Below, in pieces: positions 25,710-34,372 of a stretch of 64,000 bases of DNA. Source of the stretch: Pseudomonadales bacterium. GTDB taxonomy: Bacteria; Pseudomonadota; Gammaproteobacteria; Pseudomonadales; Azotimanducaceae. How positions within the stretch are numbered: position 1 is the first letter of the stretch; the number at the start of each line of letters is the position of its first letter. The stretch is from assembly GCA_017642855.1 (NCBI GenBank), contig JAEPOO010000001.1, positions 2,147,469-2,211,468 on the forward strand. Reading direction: 5' to 3'. The position numbers were made by a program, and so were the translations under genes. The notes under the pieces were generated by a model, which worked only from the letters and a program-made list of their open reading frames with translations, was not told the origin of the DNA and ran no database searches.

Positions 25710-26536
25710 CTGAGCATCGCCTCCAATTGGCTAGAGACATCCTCCGGGGAGTAAAAACCCTCGTAAATCTCTGGACGCTCAAGCAGACAATCGGACAACC
25801 GTCTAAGCTGATCGTTACTCGCACCTGTGTTCTTCAACTGTGGCTCCAGTGGTTCCGACGAGTTGCAAATAACCCCGGTTGTATCAAACAGCGTTCTGCC
25901 GTTCGTTTCTACCAGGCTCTCGTAACGGATAAGGTTTTCTTGTCCCCTGTAACGATCAAAGAACCAGCTGAGAATAACCAGCTGTTTCTGCATCACTGCC
26001 TCCGCCTCAGACAATTTGCTTTGGAGTTTACCGTCGAATCGCTCCGCCATAGGGACCGTTCCCCGAGCGACAGGTAGGTCTACCGACTGCCAGGACGCGA
26101 GCACCGGAAGTGGATTCCGGACTATGCAAAAAGTCTCGAACCGCTTTTGTAATTCTGGCAGTAACGACGAAAAGAGTGCGTTGTGTTTGACAAACAGCGT
26201 GAATTCTTCGCTTAAGACTTTACCCGCATCGAGCTGCCCAAGCGCAACTTGCTCTTTTCGCACCTCGCCATTTGAATTATCAACCGGATTGGAAGGTAAC
26301 CCGCCGTCCATCTGCTTGGATATCACATTACCTTCGACTAAAAGCGAGTCCCGAAACCCCTTAACTTGCAAGCACACTACTTCAACGGGATTTATCCTAG
26401 CTGAAAAAACTTCCGGCGAAATCGGTTCATGCAAGGCCAGCGCATCATGGGCACTGTTCAGCAGATAACAACAGAGCGTCGTACCAGAGCGCGGTATTCC
26501 TGTGAGCAGTTTGATGTTCTGACTCACCCCGGACAA
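25706..26536 (-). CDS. Sulfotransferase family protein
   Basis: 276 residues. The P-loop LLTGIPRSGTTLCCYLLN is at about residues 10-27. A 3'-phosphate-type segment follows, FCIVRNPLPVLASW. The middle region (about 55-115) is divergent and I see no further family landmark, so the acceptor is unknown. The start is a TTG; a GTG three codons on would also serve. It lies between the TPR-sulfotransferase (5-base gap) and the KSATT-type sulfotransferase (4-base overlap), making a three-gene sulfotransferase operon read right to left. Confidence 0.8.
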   Translation of the reverse strand: MSGVSQNIKLLTGIPRSGTTLCCYLLNSAHDALALHEPISPEVFSARINPVEVVCLQVKGFRDSLLVEGNVISKQMDGGLPSNPVDNSNGEVRKEQVALGQLDAGKVLSEEFTLFVKHNALFSSLLPELQKRFETFCIVRNPLPVLASWQSVDLPVARGTVPMAERFDGKLQSKLSEAEAVMQKQLVILSWFFDRYRGQENLIRYESLVETNGRTLFDTTGVICNSSEPLEPQLKNTGASNDQLRRLSDCLLERPEIYEGFYSPEDVSSQLEAMLS

Positions 26537-26541
26537 ATCGA

Positions 26542-28335
26542 TTATGCCAAATCAGCTTCAGTTATCGCGCCTGCTCTCATCAATGAATCGATAAGTGGTT
26601 GCAGACTATCTCCGTACTTGGTCCAGCTTTTCTTGGACGACTTGTAAATTGGCTGTCGAACCTGGTCGTTGCTCGCGGTTCTTACAATGCGGTCTACACT
26701 GTGGAAGCCTTCAATCTCATCCTCCCACTCAAGTCCCGCTATTGAAAGGATCTCTGTTACCACCGTACGCATGTCATCAACCAGGTTCTCATACCGAGAT
26801 TGATAGATAGTATCGCCAAATCGTTCCCCCCAGAAATCCATAAGCTTCTGATACTCCCGATAGTAGAGCCCAAGTAAATTAAGGTCCTGGGCGTACGGAT
26901 GCCAACCACCGAAATTCGCCTTGAAAAGAGACAAACAATTACTAATGGGATCGCGAAAGGTATGAATAATGATGGCATTCGGAAACAGTTTTCGAATAAA
27001 CCCCAGGTTCTCGTGGTTATGAGGCATTTTGTCAATAACGAACGGTGAATCATTACTGATCTCTTTGATGCACTTCAGGTAAGTGTCACGCGCTCTAATA
27101 AAGTGCGCAGATTCGCGTTGTTTCGGATGATTAAGGTAGGCCCCATGCCCAAACTTGATTAATTGAGGCAGGAAAGTAAGTTCCCCTGCAGGATAAATCT
27201 GCGAATGCATACCAAGGAGTTGTTCTGTCAAAGAAGTACCTGATCGCGGCATTCCCAGGACAAATATTGGCGTGGGGTACTTATCAGCATCTTCAGACCC
27301 GGACATCAGCTCATGCACATTCCCTTCGAACACACTCTTGATGTTGTTGTGATGCTCATGTGTCGTTTCGATGCCAGGATACCGCTTTCGTTCACGCTCC
27401 CTCTTAGCTGCATTTCCAGCCAATAGGTGTTCAAACGCAAGGTCATAATTCTTTTCTTTGTCATACCCATCAGCAATCGCGAAGTTGTCAACAATACGAC
27501 GTTTAGAGTTTTTCCCCAGCTCGTCGATAGTTTCAATACCTTTATCGACTCCGCCAGGATACTTACCCAATCTGATCAGTGTAAGGTGGGGACCAAGCGA
27601 ATTCGGAAATCTCTCCGTTAGTTCCAGCGCTCGGCGCTCCACTTCCTCTTTCTGGCCATGCGTAGATAGCATTCCCACTATGCGTTGATCAACCAAATAT
27701 GAGTTGCTTCGAGGATCATCGCGAAGTGCGGTAAACGCATCCAACGCTTCTTCAGTTTCTCCTCTCTGCTCACGAATATCTGCGTATTCTTCCATGATAG
27801 AGTAATCCATCGGCGCGACCGACCGCGCTCTTTCGATCGCTTCAAGGGACGCGTCAAAGCGTTCCCCTTCTTTTAGTGCCTTGGCAAGTTTGCGCAGTAG
27901 TCGCGGCTCATTGGGACGCAGTTCCAAACCCTTCTTAAACGCTTCTTCTGCGGAAAAAGGGTCGCCCGTCCTACTGAATACATCAGCGCTGACTTCGTGC
28001 GTTTCTATCAAATCAGGTGCCAGCTTCCTGGCTTTTTCAACATACTTGTCCGCCCTGAAAATGGATTCCTTTCGCTGCTTCAGCACCGCCGCCGCCATAT
28101 TGCAATATAAAGGTGCTGTTCCCTCTGGCCTGACCTTTTCTGCTTTGTGAAAGTACTCCAATGCACGATCAAACTTCTTCTGTAACCGATAGCCTATTCC
28201 CATCAGATGAAGCAGATCGAAATTCTTAGGGTCTTTTTTCAAGAGTTTCCTACAGGTCTCAACGACTTTGACGCCATTTTTTGCCTGAAGATACTCGATG
28301 GCTTTATCTAAATTAGGTGCTCGTTTCGATTTCAT
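26542..28335 (-). CDS. TPR-sulfotransferase
   Basis: 597 residues. Residues 1-310 are TPR-like helical repeats (for example IGYRLQKKFDRALEYFHKAE and EYADIREQRGETEEALDAF). The sulfotransferase domain starts near 352, with the PAPS loop VLGMPRSGTSLTEQLLGMH at 359-377 and IIHTFRDPISNCLSLF as the 3'-phosphate segment. This architecture resembles the Sulfotransfer_3 group that includes tyrosylprotein sulfotransferases, but bacterial members have no proven acceptor that I know. The TPR part may bind a protein substrate or a GT complex. It heads the three-sulfotransferase operon; a terminator lies just upstream. Confidence 0.9.
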   Translation of the reverse strand: MKSKRAPNLDKAIEYLQAKNGVKVVETCRKLLKKDPKNFDLLHLMGIGYRLQKKFDRALEYFHKAEKVRPEGTAPLYCNMAAAVLKQRKESIFRADKYVEKARKLAPDLIETHEVSADVFSRTGDPFSAEEAFKKGLELRPNEPRLLRKLAKALKEGERFDASLEAIERARSVAPMDYSIMEEYADIREQRGETEEALDAFTALRDDPRSNSYLVDQRIVGMLSTHGQKEEVERRALELTERFPNSLGPHLTLIRLGKYPGGVDKGIETIDELGKNSKRRIVDNFAIADGYDKEKNYDLAFEHLLAGNAAKRERERKRYPGIETTHEHHNNIKSVFEGNVHELMSGSEDADKYPTPIFVLGMPRSGTSLTEQLLGMHSQIYPAGELTFLPQLIKFGHGAYLNHPKQRESAHFIRARDTYLKCIKEISNDSPFVIDKMPHNHENLGFIRKLFPNAIIIHTFRDPISNCLSLFKANFGGWHPYAQDLNLLGLYYREYQKLMDFWGERFGDTIYQSRYENLVDDMRTVVTEILSIAGLEWEDEIEGFHSVDRIVRTASNDQVRQPIYKSSKKSWTKYGDSLQPLIDSLMRAGAITEADLA

Positions 28336-28387
28336 GAGATAGATCTGGCGACAATAGATGCGTAAACATTACATTTTCTTTAAGCAA

Positions 28388-28417
28388 AAAAAAGAAGGGC
28401 CGAAGCCCTTCTTTTTT
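28388..28417 (-). terminator. Rho-independent terminator of the exported-protein gene
   Basis: A perfect 13-bp stem (GAAGGGC core extended by A-T pairs) with a CGAA loop on the + strand. Read on the minus strand it is followed by a long T run, so it ends the transcript of the gene at 28435-30108. The symmetric A/T flanks would also stop + strand transcription. Confidence 0.93.
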
Positions 28418-28434
28418 GTAGTGCTGCTAACTGA

Positions 28435-30108
28435 TCAGTTGTAAACAACAGTATCAGTTGAACCATCCGTAGTGTTGACCTGGTTGGTGGCGACGTCAAT
28501 CACCGTACTAGGTGCAACAATCGTGACAGTTGCTGCGGTTCTCGTCCTATCGCCTGTAATGGTGACGACGTCTACCGCCTTGAGGGATAGAACCGAGTTC
28601 GCCGGAATTTCGCCAGAAGCTGCATCACCCGGGGTCGCAGTGGTTCCCGCTTCCGTAGTGAAAGAGATACTGTACTCCGCGGGGTTACTGCTTCTATTCA
28701 CTAGCACCACACGTTGGTTGTAGTCCGTGAACGTTGTGATGTACGGAATCTGAACGGTGGTTCCGTTCCTTGAGATAGCACCAACAACATCCTCAGTGTC
28801 TTCGGCAGGAGTGACCGTGCCTGCAGCCGGTGTCCAGTCGAAACTCACGGAATATGGACCTTCGTTGATCACTTCGTCACCGTCCATTTCAACACAGACA
28901 ATGTGAGCGGCCTTCAAACCTGCTACACCTGCAGTCGCGGGCGCCGCAGACAAACCATCTGCCGCTTCCACGAGGTCGATCTCACCTGTCGCCTTGCCAG
29001 TACAGGCGGTATCGTCCAGGTACCAGTCACCAAAGCTCGTATCACCGAGCAACGTTACCGTTGAAGTCGCCGCGTTGATGATATCGCCCGTTACGAGTGC
29101 GCCGCCTGTAGTCGGCTCAGCTGCCTCCGCTGCGGTCGCCAAATCCCAATTAATGCTTCCGAGCGTGCCATCATCGGTGGTACCACCGCCCAGAGTCGCG
29201 AAGAGCGTGAAGTCACTTGCAACTTCAGCAACCTGGTTTGCCGGGGTCGCTGTGGTACTCAGACCAAGTGCCGCGACAACAAAAGTTCCTGAGGCACTAG
29301 CCAGTTCATTTCTGGTTTCGTTTGCCTGCACCAGCGTTTCATAAACGTTCATCGCCACGCCGGCAGAACCAGATACTGCCACAGCTGGCGTGAATGTAAC
29401 CTGAGTGTTCAGCGGCACACCGGTGGTGCCTGCTGTGACCTCAAAAATGACGAAGTCATCACCCGCTGAGCCACCTAGCGCGACCTCTACGTTAGAGATC
29501 GTTGCACCTCCGGGGGCGATTACGATTGGCGCACTAGACGCCGTGAAGAACGCAATATCTGCCGACTGGCTCGCGGTAACTGTCATCGTATTTGCCGGAA
29601 CATATTTCGCAAAACATTGACTAACGCTCTTTACGTTCGTTGCACCGCCCGCAGTTGTCGTAGCTGTGGTCGTAGCAGTCTTACTTACACAGTCATCCGG
29701 GAAGTCCAACGCAACGTCGATCGTACCAGAAGTAGTACCGTTGCCGCCCATCGACGTTACCGTTGTCGATGAGGTGTTTCCCCCTGTTGCTGCTGGGGTT
29801 GTGGTCCCTGTTGCAGTGAGCGTCCCTGTCCCTGCAACACCCAGGTTCGAGTACTCTGCATTCGTCAGGTCAACGCGAATGAATCGTTTCTGACCCGCTG
29901 AACTACCGACGCCTACCGTTGTGGTTTCGATCATCTGGATGCCAGCGCCAAGATTGACGAGTCCACCCGCTGTCAGATCGGTTGCCGCAACAGCGTCCGT
30001 TGCATAGGTCTGCGGGACATCTTTCGGATTATCAAGGTCCAGCGCTATCGCAGAAGTACTAGCCCCCAACGCAGAAACCAGACCCATCGTTATAAGTTTT
30101 TTACGCAT
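28435..30108 (-). CDS. Thr/Ala/Gly-rich exported protein, candidate surface-layer or major secreted protein
   Basis: 557 residues. A signal peptide is clear (MRKKLITMGLVSALGASTSA, cleavage near 20-22). The mature chain is rich in Thr, Ala, Gly, Val and Ser, poor in basic residues, strongly beta-prone and acidic, as in S-layer and other abundant surface proteins. Four cysteines (in DDCVSK, SQCFAK, DTACTG and IVCVEM) could form two disulphides. No known domain is recognised. A near-consensus promoter, a leader of about 120 bases, GGAG 9 bases before the ATG and a strong terminator point to a highly expressed single-gene unit. Next to it are the T2SS genes and sulfotransferases, so it may be a T2SS substrate and a glycosylation or sulfation target; both are inference. 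Confidence 0.75.
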   Translation of the reverse strand: MRKKLITMGLVSALGASTSAIALDLDNPKDVPQTYATDAVAATDLTAGGLVNLGAGIQMIETTTVGVGSSAGQKRFIRVDLTNAEYSNLGVAGTGTLTATGTTTPAATGGNTSSTTVTSMGGNGTTSGTIDVALDFPDDCVSKTATTTATTTAGGATNVKSVSQCFAKYVPANTMTVTASQSADIAFFTASSAPIVIAPGGATISNVEVALGGSAGDDFVIFEVTAGTTGVPLNTQVTFTPAVAVSGSAGVAMNVYETLVQANETRNELASASGTFVVAALGLSTTATPANQVAEVASDFTLFATLGGGTTDDGTLGSINWDLATAAEAAEPTTGGALVTGDIINAATSTVTLLGDTSFGDWYLDDTACTGKATGEIDLVEAADGLSAAPATAGVAGLKAAHIVCVEMDGDEVINEGPYSVSFDWTPAAGTVTPAEDTEDVVGAISRNGTTVQIPYITTFTDYNQRVVLVNRSSNPAEYSISFTTEAGTTATPGDAASGEIPANSVLSLKAVDVVTITGDRTRTAATVTIVAPSTVIDVATNQVNTTDGSTDTVVYN

Positions 30109-30233
30109 TCTAGTACTCCAATTTGTGTCTAGAAAATATTCATTAAATGTAACACCACGATCACTCGTAGTCGCTATAGCTGCCCGAGGGCTAACATCCC
30201 GTTAGAGGTACCCTGACCCCAAGCACGAAACGT

Positions 30234-30262
30234 ATCATAAGGTCTCAAATAAAGGTTGTAAA
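30234..30262 (-). promoter_or_regulatory. Near-consensus sigma-70 promoter for the exported-protein gene
   Basis: On the minus strand TTTACA (30257-30262) and TATGAT (30234-30239) are separated by exactly 17 bases, each 5 of 6 to consensus. Transcription should start near 30227, giving an untranslated leader of about 120 bases before the ATG at 30108. Confidence 0.85.
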
Positions 30263-30305
30263 CACCTAAAAAGGCACGCATTTCCTACATCTGAGGCGAT
30301 CGAGT

Positions 30306-32303
30306 CTACCGTGTTAACTGAAGAAACTCCAACGCCTTGTCGGAGATACCTATCGCCTCGTCAGGATTCTCGATCACGTAGGGTATGACCATCATCACCA
30401 GTTCGGTCCTGTCCGAGGATGATGAGTCTGCGCGGAACAGTTTACCGACACCCGGAATCCGGCCTAACCCCTTGATTCCATTATTACTATCTGCACTACT
30501 CTCGGCGATCAGGCCGCCCAGAAGTACGGAGCCACCATCTCTTAACGTCACCGTCGTCTCAATGCTTCGATTAAAGATGGTTGGCGAATCAATGGTACTG
30601 GTCGACGTCTGCTGCGCCTCACTCAGCTCCTGCGTGATCCTGATATCCACATAGCCAGACGAGTGCACCACCGGCTCAATCTGCATAATGACCCCGGTTT
30701 TACGATAGCTGACTGTTTGAATGACCGGAGCGTCGGGGTTTTCTGTTGACTGGGAAGTACTTGAAATGAACGGAATCTCATTACCTACATCAATTCTCGC
30801 CTGCTGACCGCTCTTGACCATCAGTCGAGGTCTGGAGCGAATATTCGCTCTATCATTCTGATAGAAAGCGTTCAAAACAGCCCGTGTTTCCCCAGCGCGG
30901 TTCAACGTAGCCGTTAGACCGCTGCTTCCAATGCCAAGTCCTCCTAATGTCGAGAAAGTCACATCACCGGAGCGGGCAATAAACTCTAAACCAGTCTCAT
31001 CCTGGTCGTTCAACGTGACTTCCGCTAACAGAACTTCCACGAGGACACTTGGAGTTGGAACATCCATCTCTTTTATCGCTGGCAACAATCTTAACCACTG
31101 CTCGCCCCTGCCACGAAACACAACAGCGTTTCTGTTCGTATCAGCGATGAAATTAGTTTTCACTCGTCCTTTGCCTTCCCCACCACCTCTCGCGCCTAAC
31201 TGATTTAGAAGCTGGACGATATACCCCACCTCAGTGTTTCGAACTTGATAGCTGAACACACCGTCCCGGATATCGGTTGTCGTCTGCCTATCGAGTGTAT
31301 CAGCCCAGTTGATCGCGTGTTCGAGAATTTCCTTGGTTGAAGCCAAGATAACCAGCTGATTTGTACTCTTCATTCCGACGACCAGGATGCTCGCCATCGG
31401 CGGTCGGTTTTTCACATCGTAGCCCTGGGATTTAAGTACAGCGACCAAATCAGTGCCCAGATCTTTCGCCTTGGTGAACACAGGCTCTACGATTGCGGTA
31501 TGCGCACCTCTTTGAGTCGGCTGATCCAGCAAATCAATAATTTCGATCGCTTTTTCTACAGCAGTTTGTTTCCCTTGCAGCAGCATGGCATTTACTTCGC
31601 GAATGGGTTCAAACTGCACGCCTTGCCCACCAAGCGCTTTGATCAACCAGCTTCTCAATACATTTACATCAACCACCTCAATCGGATAGAAAACGAAAAC
31701 TGGCCGATGACCTACCGGCACCTCAGGCAGAGTCTTCCCGGATATAACAAGCGGAATGCTTCCACCTTTCGCCTCATCACTTAGACTGAAAACGAAAACA
31801 CCTTGTTGACCTGTGATTAAGACACCATAGTTCGCCAGCGTATCTCGCACGATAATAAACAGCTCTTCAGCGCTGATTTCCTCCGTCAGCCTCAAGCTGA
31901 CCAATTCATCCATGCCCTGCACATCGGAATCGATAGAAAAAGATAGCCCAAGCTGATTACCAAATGTTTCATTGATAAACGCAGCCACAGGCATGTTGTT
32001 ATAACTGCCGCGAAACTCAGCATCAGGTAAAGGGGGTGTTTCAACTTCTGACTCACTTGCTATCTTGGGCTCGTAGCGGGAATCAGGCGCAGTAAAAACT
32101 TTTGTACTTTCTTGATCATTGTCTCTTTCACCAACATCTGCAGATTCAACAGACTGCCCTTGCTCAACAGACACTATTTTCGGTTCCCGCAATTGATCGA
32201 CGTGAAGCAGGTCCGCCGGTTCTGTTGTCGCACACCCGGCAATAGTCAGGACCATCGTCAGGCTTACCAAATTCTTACAGAAAAAGGTCACTACTCTATT
32301 CAC
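30306..32303 (-). CDS. gspD: Type II secretion secretin GspD with lipobox
   Basis: GspD forms the outer-membrane channel of the T2SS. 665 residues from a GTG that overlaps the end of the gspC-like gene. The N terminus has a lipoprotein signal: a hydrophobic stretch then TIAGC with Cys24. After a low-complexity region (about 35-75) comes the N0 domain (FRGSYNNMPVAAFINETFG), then N1-N3 repeats (for example VFVFYPIEVVDVNVLRSWLI). The secretin core follows from about residue 420, with VLVEVLLAEVTLNDQDETG and TVTLRDGGSVLLGGLIAES. Lipidated secretins such as HxcQ reach the outer membrane without a separate pilotin; the same may apply here. It is the last gene of the operon. Confidence 0.93.
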   Translation of the reverse strand: MNRVVTFFCKNLVSLTMVLTIAGCATTEPADLLHVDQLREPKIVSVEQGQSVESADVGERDNDQESTKVFTAPDSRYEPKIASESEVETPPLPDAEFRGSYNNMPVAAFINETFGNQLGLSFSIDSDVQGMDELVSLRLTEEISAEELFIIVRDTLANYGVLITGQQGVFVFSLSDEAKGGSIPLVISGKTLPEVPVGHRPVFVFYPIEVVDVNVLRSWLIKALGGQGVQFEPIREVNAMLLQGKQTAVEKAIEIIDLLDQPTQRGAHTAIVEPVFTKAKDLGTDLVAVLKSQGYDVKNRPPMASILVVGMKSTNQLVILASTKEILEHAINWADTLDRQTTTDIRDGVFSYQVRNTEVGYIVQLLNQLGARGGGEGKGRVKTNFIADTNRNAVVFRGRGEQWLRLLPAIKEMDVPTPSVLVEVLLAEVTLNDQDETGLEFIARSGDVTFSTLGGLGIGSSGLTATLNRAGETRAVLNAFYQNDRANIRSRPRLMVKSGQQARIDVGNEIPFISSTSQSTENPDAPVIQTVSYRKTGVIMQIEPVVHSSGYVDIRITQELSEAQQTSTSTIDSPTIFNRSIETTVTLRDGGSVLLGGLIAESSADSNNGIKGLGRIPGVGKLFRADSSSSDRTELVMMVIPYVIENPDEAIGISDKALEFLQLTR

Positions 32304-32742
32304 TTTTAAACAACTCCACCCGTTGTGAATCACTATTTCGTTCGGCAACCACAGCTACATCCGTGATCTCAGCGATCAACCAGTCACTTTCCAACAGATC
32401 ACCCAGCTTCACACTGAGCAAGGTACCAGCCTGATTTGTGTGCCTTAGTCTAAGTAGCGCGTACGGGACATCGCCACTAACAATCCCAACCAGAAGATAG
32501 TCTTCAGAAAACTCTCCGCTGGGTCCCGATTCTTCTACTTCGACGTTTACTGCTTCAATTTTCCACCGCCCACTCGCAATCATTCGCTCAAGCCCCCCCT
32601 CAACACGCTTGTCGTTCAGAGGCTCCAGGGACTCCCATCTGTCAACGCTTTCTTTTTCATCACCACTGAAAGACAGTGCTGTCACGACACCAGCAGTAAA
32701 AAACAGGAATACAAGCGCGCAATGTAAGAGCATGGGATTCAT
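32296..32742 (-). CDS. GspC-like inner-membrane T2SS protein
   Basis: 148 residues. An N-terminal membrane anchor (MLLHCALVFLFFTAGVVTAL, from residue 4) is followed by a linker and a small beta domain like the GspC HR domain (YLLVGIVSGDVPYALLRLR, then LSVKLGDLLESDWLIAEI). GspC links the inner-membrane platform to the secretin N0 domain. No C-terminal PDZ or coiled-coil domain is present, so this is a minimal GspC; a PilP-like role is the alternative. The ATG overlaps the gspM-like stop as ATGA, and its end overlaps the gspD start by 8 bases. Position directly before gspD supports the call. Confidence 0.7.
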   Translation of the reverse strand: MNPMLLHCALVFLFFTAGVVTALSFSGDEKESVDRWESLEPLNDKRVEGGLERMIASGRWKIEAVNVEVEESGPSGEFSEDYLLVGIVSGDVPYALLRLRHTNQAGTLLSVKLGDLLESDWLIAEITDVAVVAERNSDSQRVELFKSE

Positions 32743-33344
32743 GACTCGATCTTTTTGAAACACGTCGAGACCATCATACTTAGCGACCCACCGCCCCTGG
32801 CATCTACGAAACTGACCCGCTCGATCACAAAAGGCGCCTCCTCGTCCTCCAAATCACGAATCAGAGGTGGCAGATCCCGGCCATATAAACGCCCGGATAT
32901 GCTGACTCTCAGGAACCACATCTGACCAACCTCAAGTTCATAGGCCTCAGGCTTTGATACTGTTAGCCTGCTCTTCTCCAGATGATTGTTAGTCGTAATC
33001 TCTTGAATCCTGGTTTGTACATCTGCACTGGCAAGCCTTTCACTTCGGGCTCCCCAACAACGAGTGAGCAACTTCGAACGCGTCAACTCTTCCTCCTCTA
33101 ACCTCGTCTCCCAGGTTGACTGGAGGGGCACGCCCGATAAACGACTACCCTCTGCCTGCAGGCTGAGTAATGCTTGCCTGGACATTTGGTTCTGATCATG
33201 GATTGCCACGATGATGTAGCCCATCAGCAGATATCCAATGCACCACATCATCCGAATCAAACGAGGATTGGCCTCAACCTCCGCTGACCAGGTATCCCAT
33301 GCCCTGCGAAAAACGCTATTGAAACCATCAAACCTGCTCATCAT
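32739..33344 (-). CDS. GspM-like T2SS platform protein
   Basis: 201 residues. One membrane segment near residues 32-48 (MWCIGYLLMGYIIVAIH) follows a short cytoplasmic N terminus. A periplasmic coiled coil (about 50-110) and a ferredoxin-like domain (about 120-200) follow, as in GspM/PilO proteins. Sequence identity with GspM is not obvious by eye; the call rests on topology, size and position between the gspL-like and gspC-like genes. GspM stabilises GspL in the inner-membrane platform. It overlaps the gspL-like gene by 4 bases and the gspC-like start by 4 bases. Confidence 0.65.
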   Translation of the reverse strand: MMSRFDGFNSVFRRAWDTWSAEVEANPRLIRMMWCIGYLLMGYIIVAIHDQNQMSRQALLSLQAEGSRLSGVPLQSTWETRLEEEELTRSKLLTRCWGARSERLASADVQTRIQEITTNNHLEKSRLTVSKPEAYELEVGQMWFLRVSISGRLYGRDLPPLIRDLEDEEAPFVIERVSFVDARGGGSLSMMVSTCFKKIES

Positions 33345-34372
33345 GGCGAGACCTCAATCGATATAACGACGTTGCCAAGCCGAGCGCCCGGGTCAACTCT
33401 CACGTTATTGAAATGATCTCCTTTTGAGAGGCTCTCGATAAACCTTCGGTTATTGAGTTTCTTGTCGGTTATTGTCGCGCTGAGCTCACCTTTCTTATAT
33501 TCCCAACGGTTGATCTCTGCGGTTTCCTGCAACAACTCATCGAAGTCAACCAGAACTCTCATCTGGCTCGGTTGGTGTAGCCACTCCATCAGCTGCTCGT
33601 TATCAGAACGAATACGTTGAACCTGAGACCTCAAGGCGAGTAAACCTGCCGCTTCTTCGCGCGCACCCTGATTTCTATCTTCAAGGGCCCATCTTTGTCC
33701 CGAAAGACCGGACATCGCGCCGAGCTGAAGCACAACCACCAGGAAAAGGGCGAGCACGCCAAGCCGCCACCAAAGAGCCTCGCTGAAAATTTCACCTGAT
33801 GTTTCCAGACTAGGCCAGGGGCTTAACGTTTCGGAAATGGAATCGTTGACAGCCTCCCTCCACACTGAAGATGTCAAGATGAAGTCATTCCACTCCTGGT
33901 GCTCCTCACCATTGATTGTTGGTGTGACGCGCGATCCTTCCTTCTGCCCAGGCAGAAGGACAGTTTCGGGTACAGGCGTCAGTTCCGCAAAGTAGCTCTG
34001 AAAATCAGCAAAGCGTCTTCCCATATCACGAACAGCTTGAGATCTGAGACTTTCATCCCATAGCCAGATCATCGCATCGTCACCCTCTTCAACCACGAAA
34101 CGGCCCGTATCGTCAAAAGGCGACAACCGACGAATCTTTTGTTCTAGAAATTTTGGACGACTCGCTTTAGGGATGTCGCGAAGGGAGACTCGTTGAAACA
34201 GTGTTGACTCACGCGCGACGATCCAGAATCCCTCTTCCGGCCACGGCAGTCCAGAGGCAACGCGTTCCTCGCCCTCGAAGATCACACTTTTCCCAGATTG
34301 CAGGCAACTACCTTGAGAATAGGTTTTGCGCGACAACCCTAGCAGGTTTTCCAGGTTCGAAATCAATTTCAC
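33341..34372 (-). CDS. GspL-like T2SS platform protein
   Basis: 343 residues. A cytoplasmic part (1-200) resembles the actin-like GspL domain that holds the GspE ATPase. One membrane segment lies near 204-224 (LGVLALFLVVVLQLGAM). A coiled coil and a ferredoxin-like periplasmic domain (about 265-343) follow, as in GspL/PilN. The GTG start at 34372 lies 65 bases inside gspK; an in-frame GTG at 34285 just after the gspK stop, preceded by GGGAAAA, is a real alternative. The gene sits in the expected gspK-gspL-gspM order. Confidence 0.7.
   Translation of the reverse strand: MKLISNLENLLGLSRKTYSQGSCLQSGKSVIFEGEERVASGLPWPEEGFWIVARESTLFQRVSLRDIPKASRPKFLEQKIRRLSPFDDTGRFVVEEGDDAMIWLWDESLRSQAVRDMGRRFADFQSYFAELTPVPETVLLPGQKEGSRVTPTINGEEHQEWNDFILTSSVWREAVNDSISETLSPWPSLETSGEIFSEALWWRLGVLALFLVVVLQLGAMSGLSGQRWALEDRNQGAREEAAGLLALRSQVQRIRSDNEQLMEWLHQPSQMRVLVDFDELLQETAEINRWEYKKGELSATITDKKLNNRRFIESLSKGDHFNNVRVDPGARLGNVVISIEVSP

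Noticed and set aside
9780..28335. Genomic island inserted at tRNA-Arg(CCT)
   Set aside because: The tRNA lies at the edge of the glycan locus, but I see no repeat of its 3' end further on and no integrase, so the evidence is too thin.
28472..29893. Several open frames on the + strand opposite the exported-protein gene
   Set aside because: They are shadows caused by the biased GC-rich codons (Thr/Ala/Val) of the real minus-strand gene. They have no ribosome-binding sites and no protein-like motifs.
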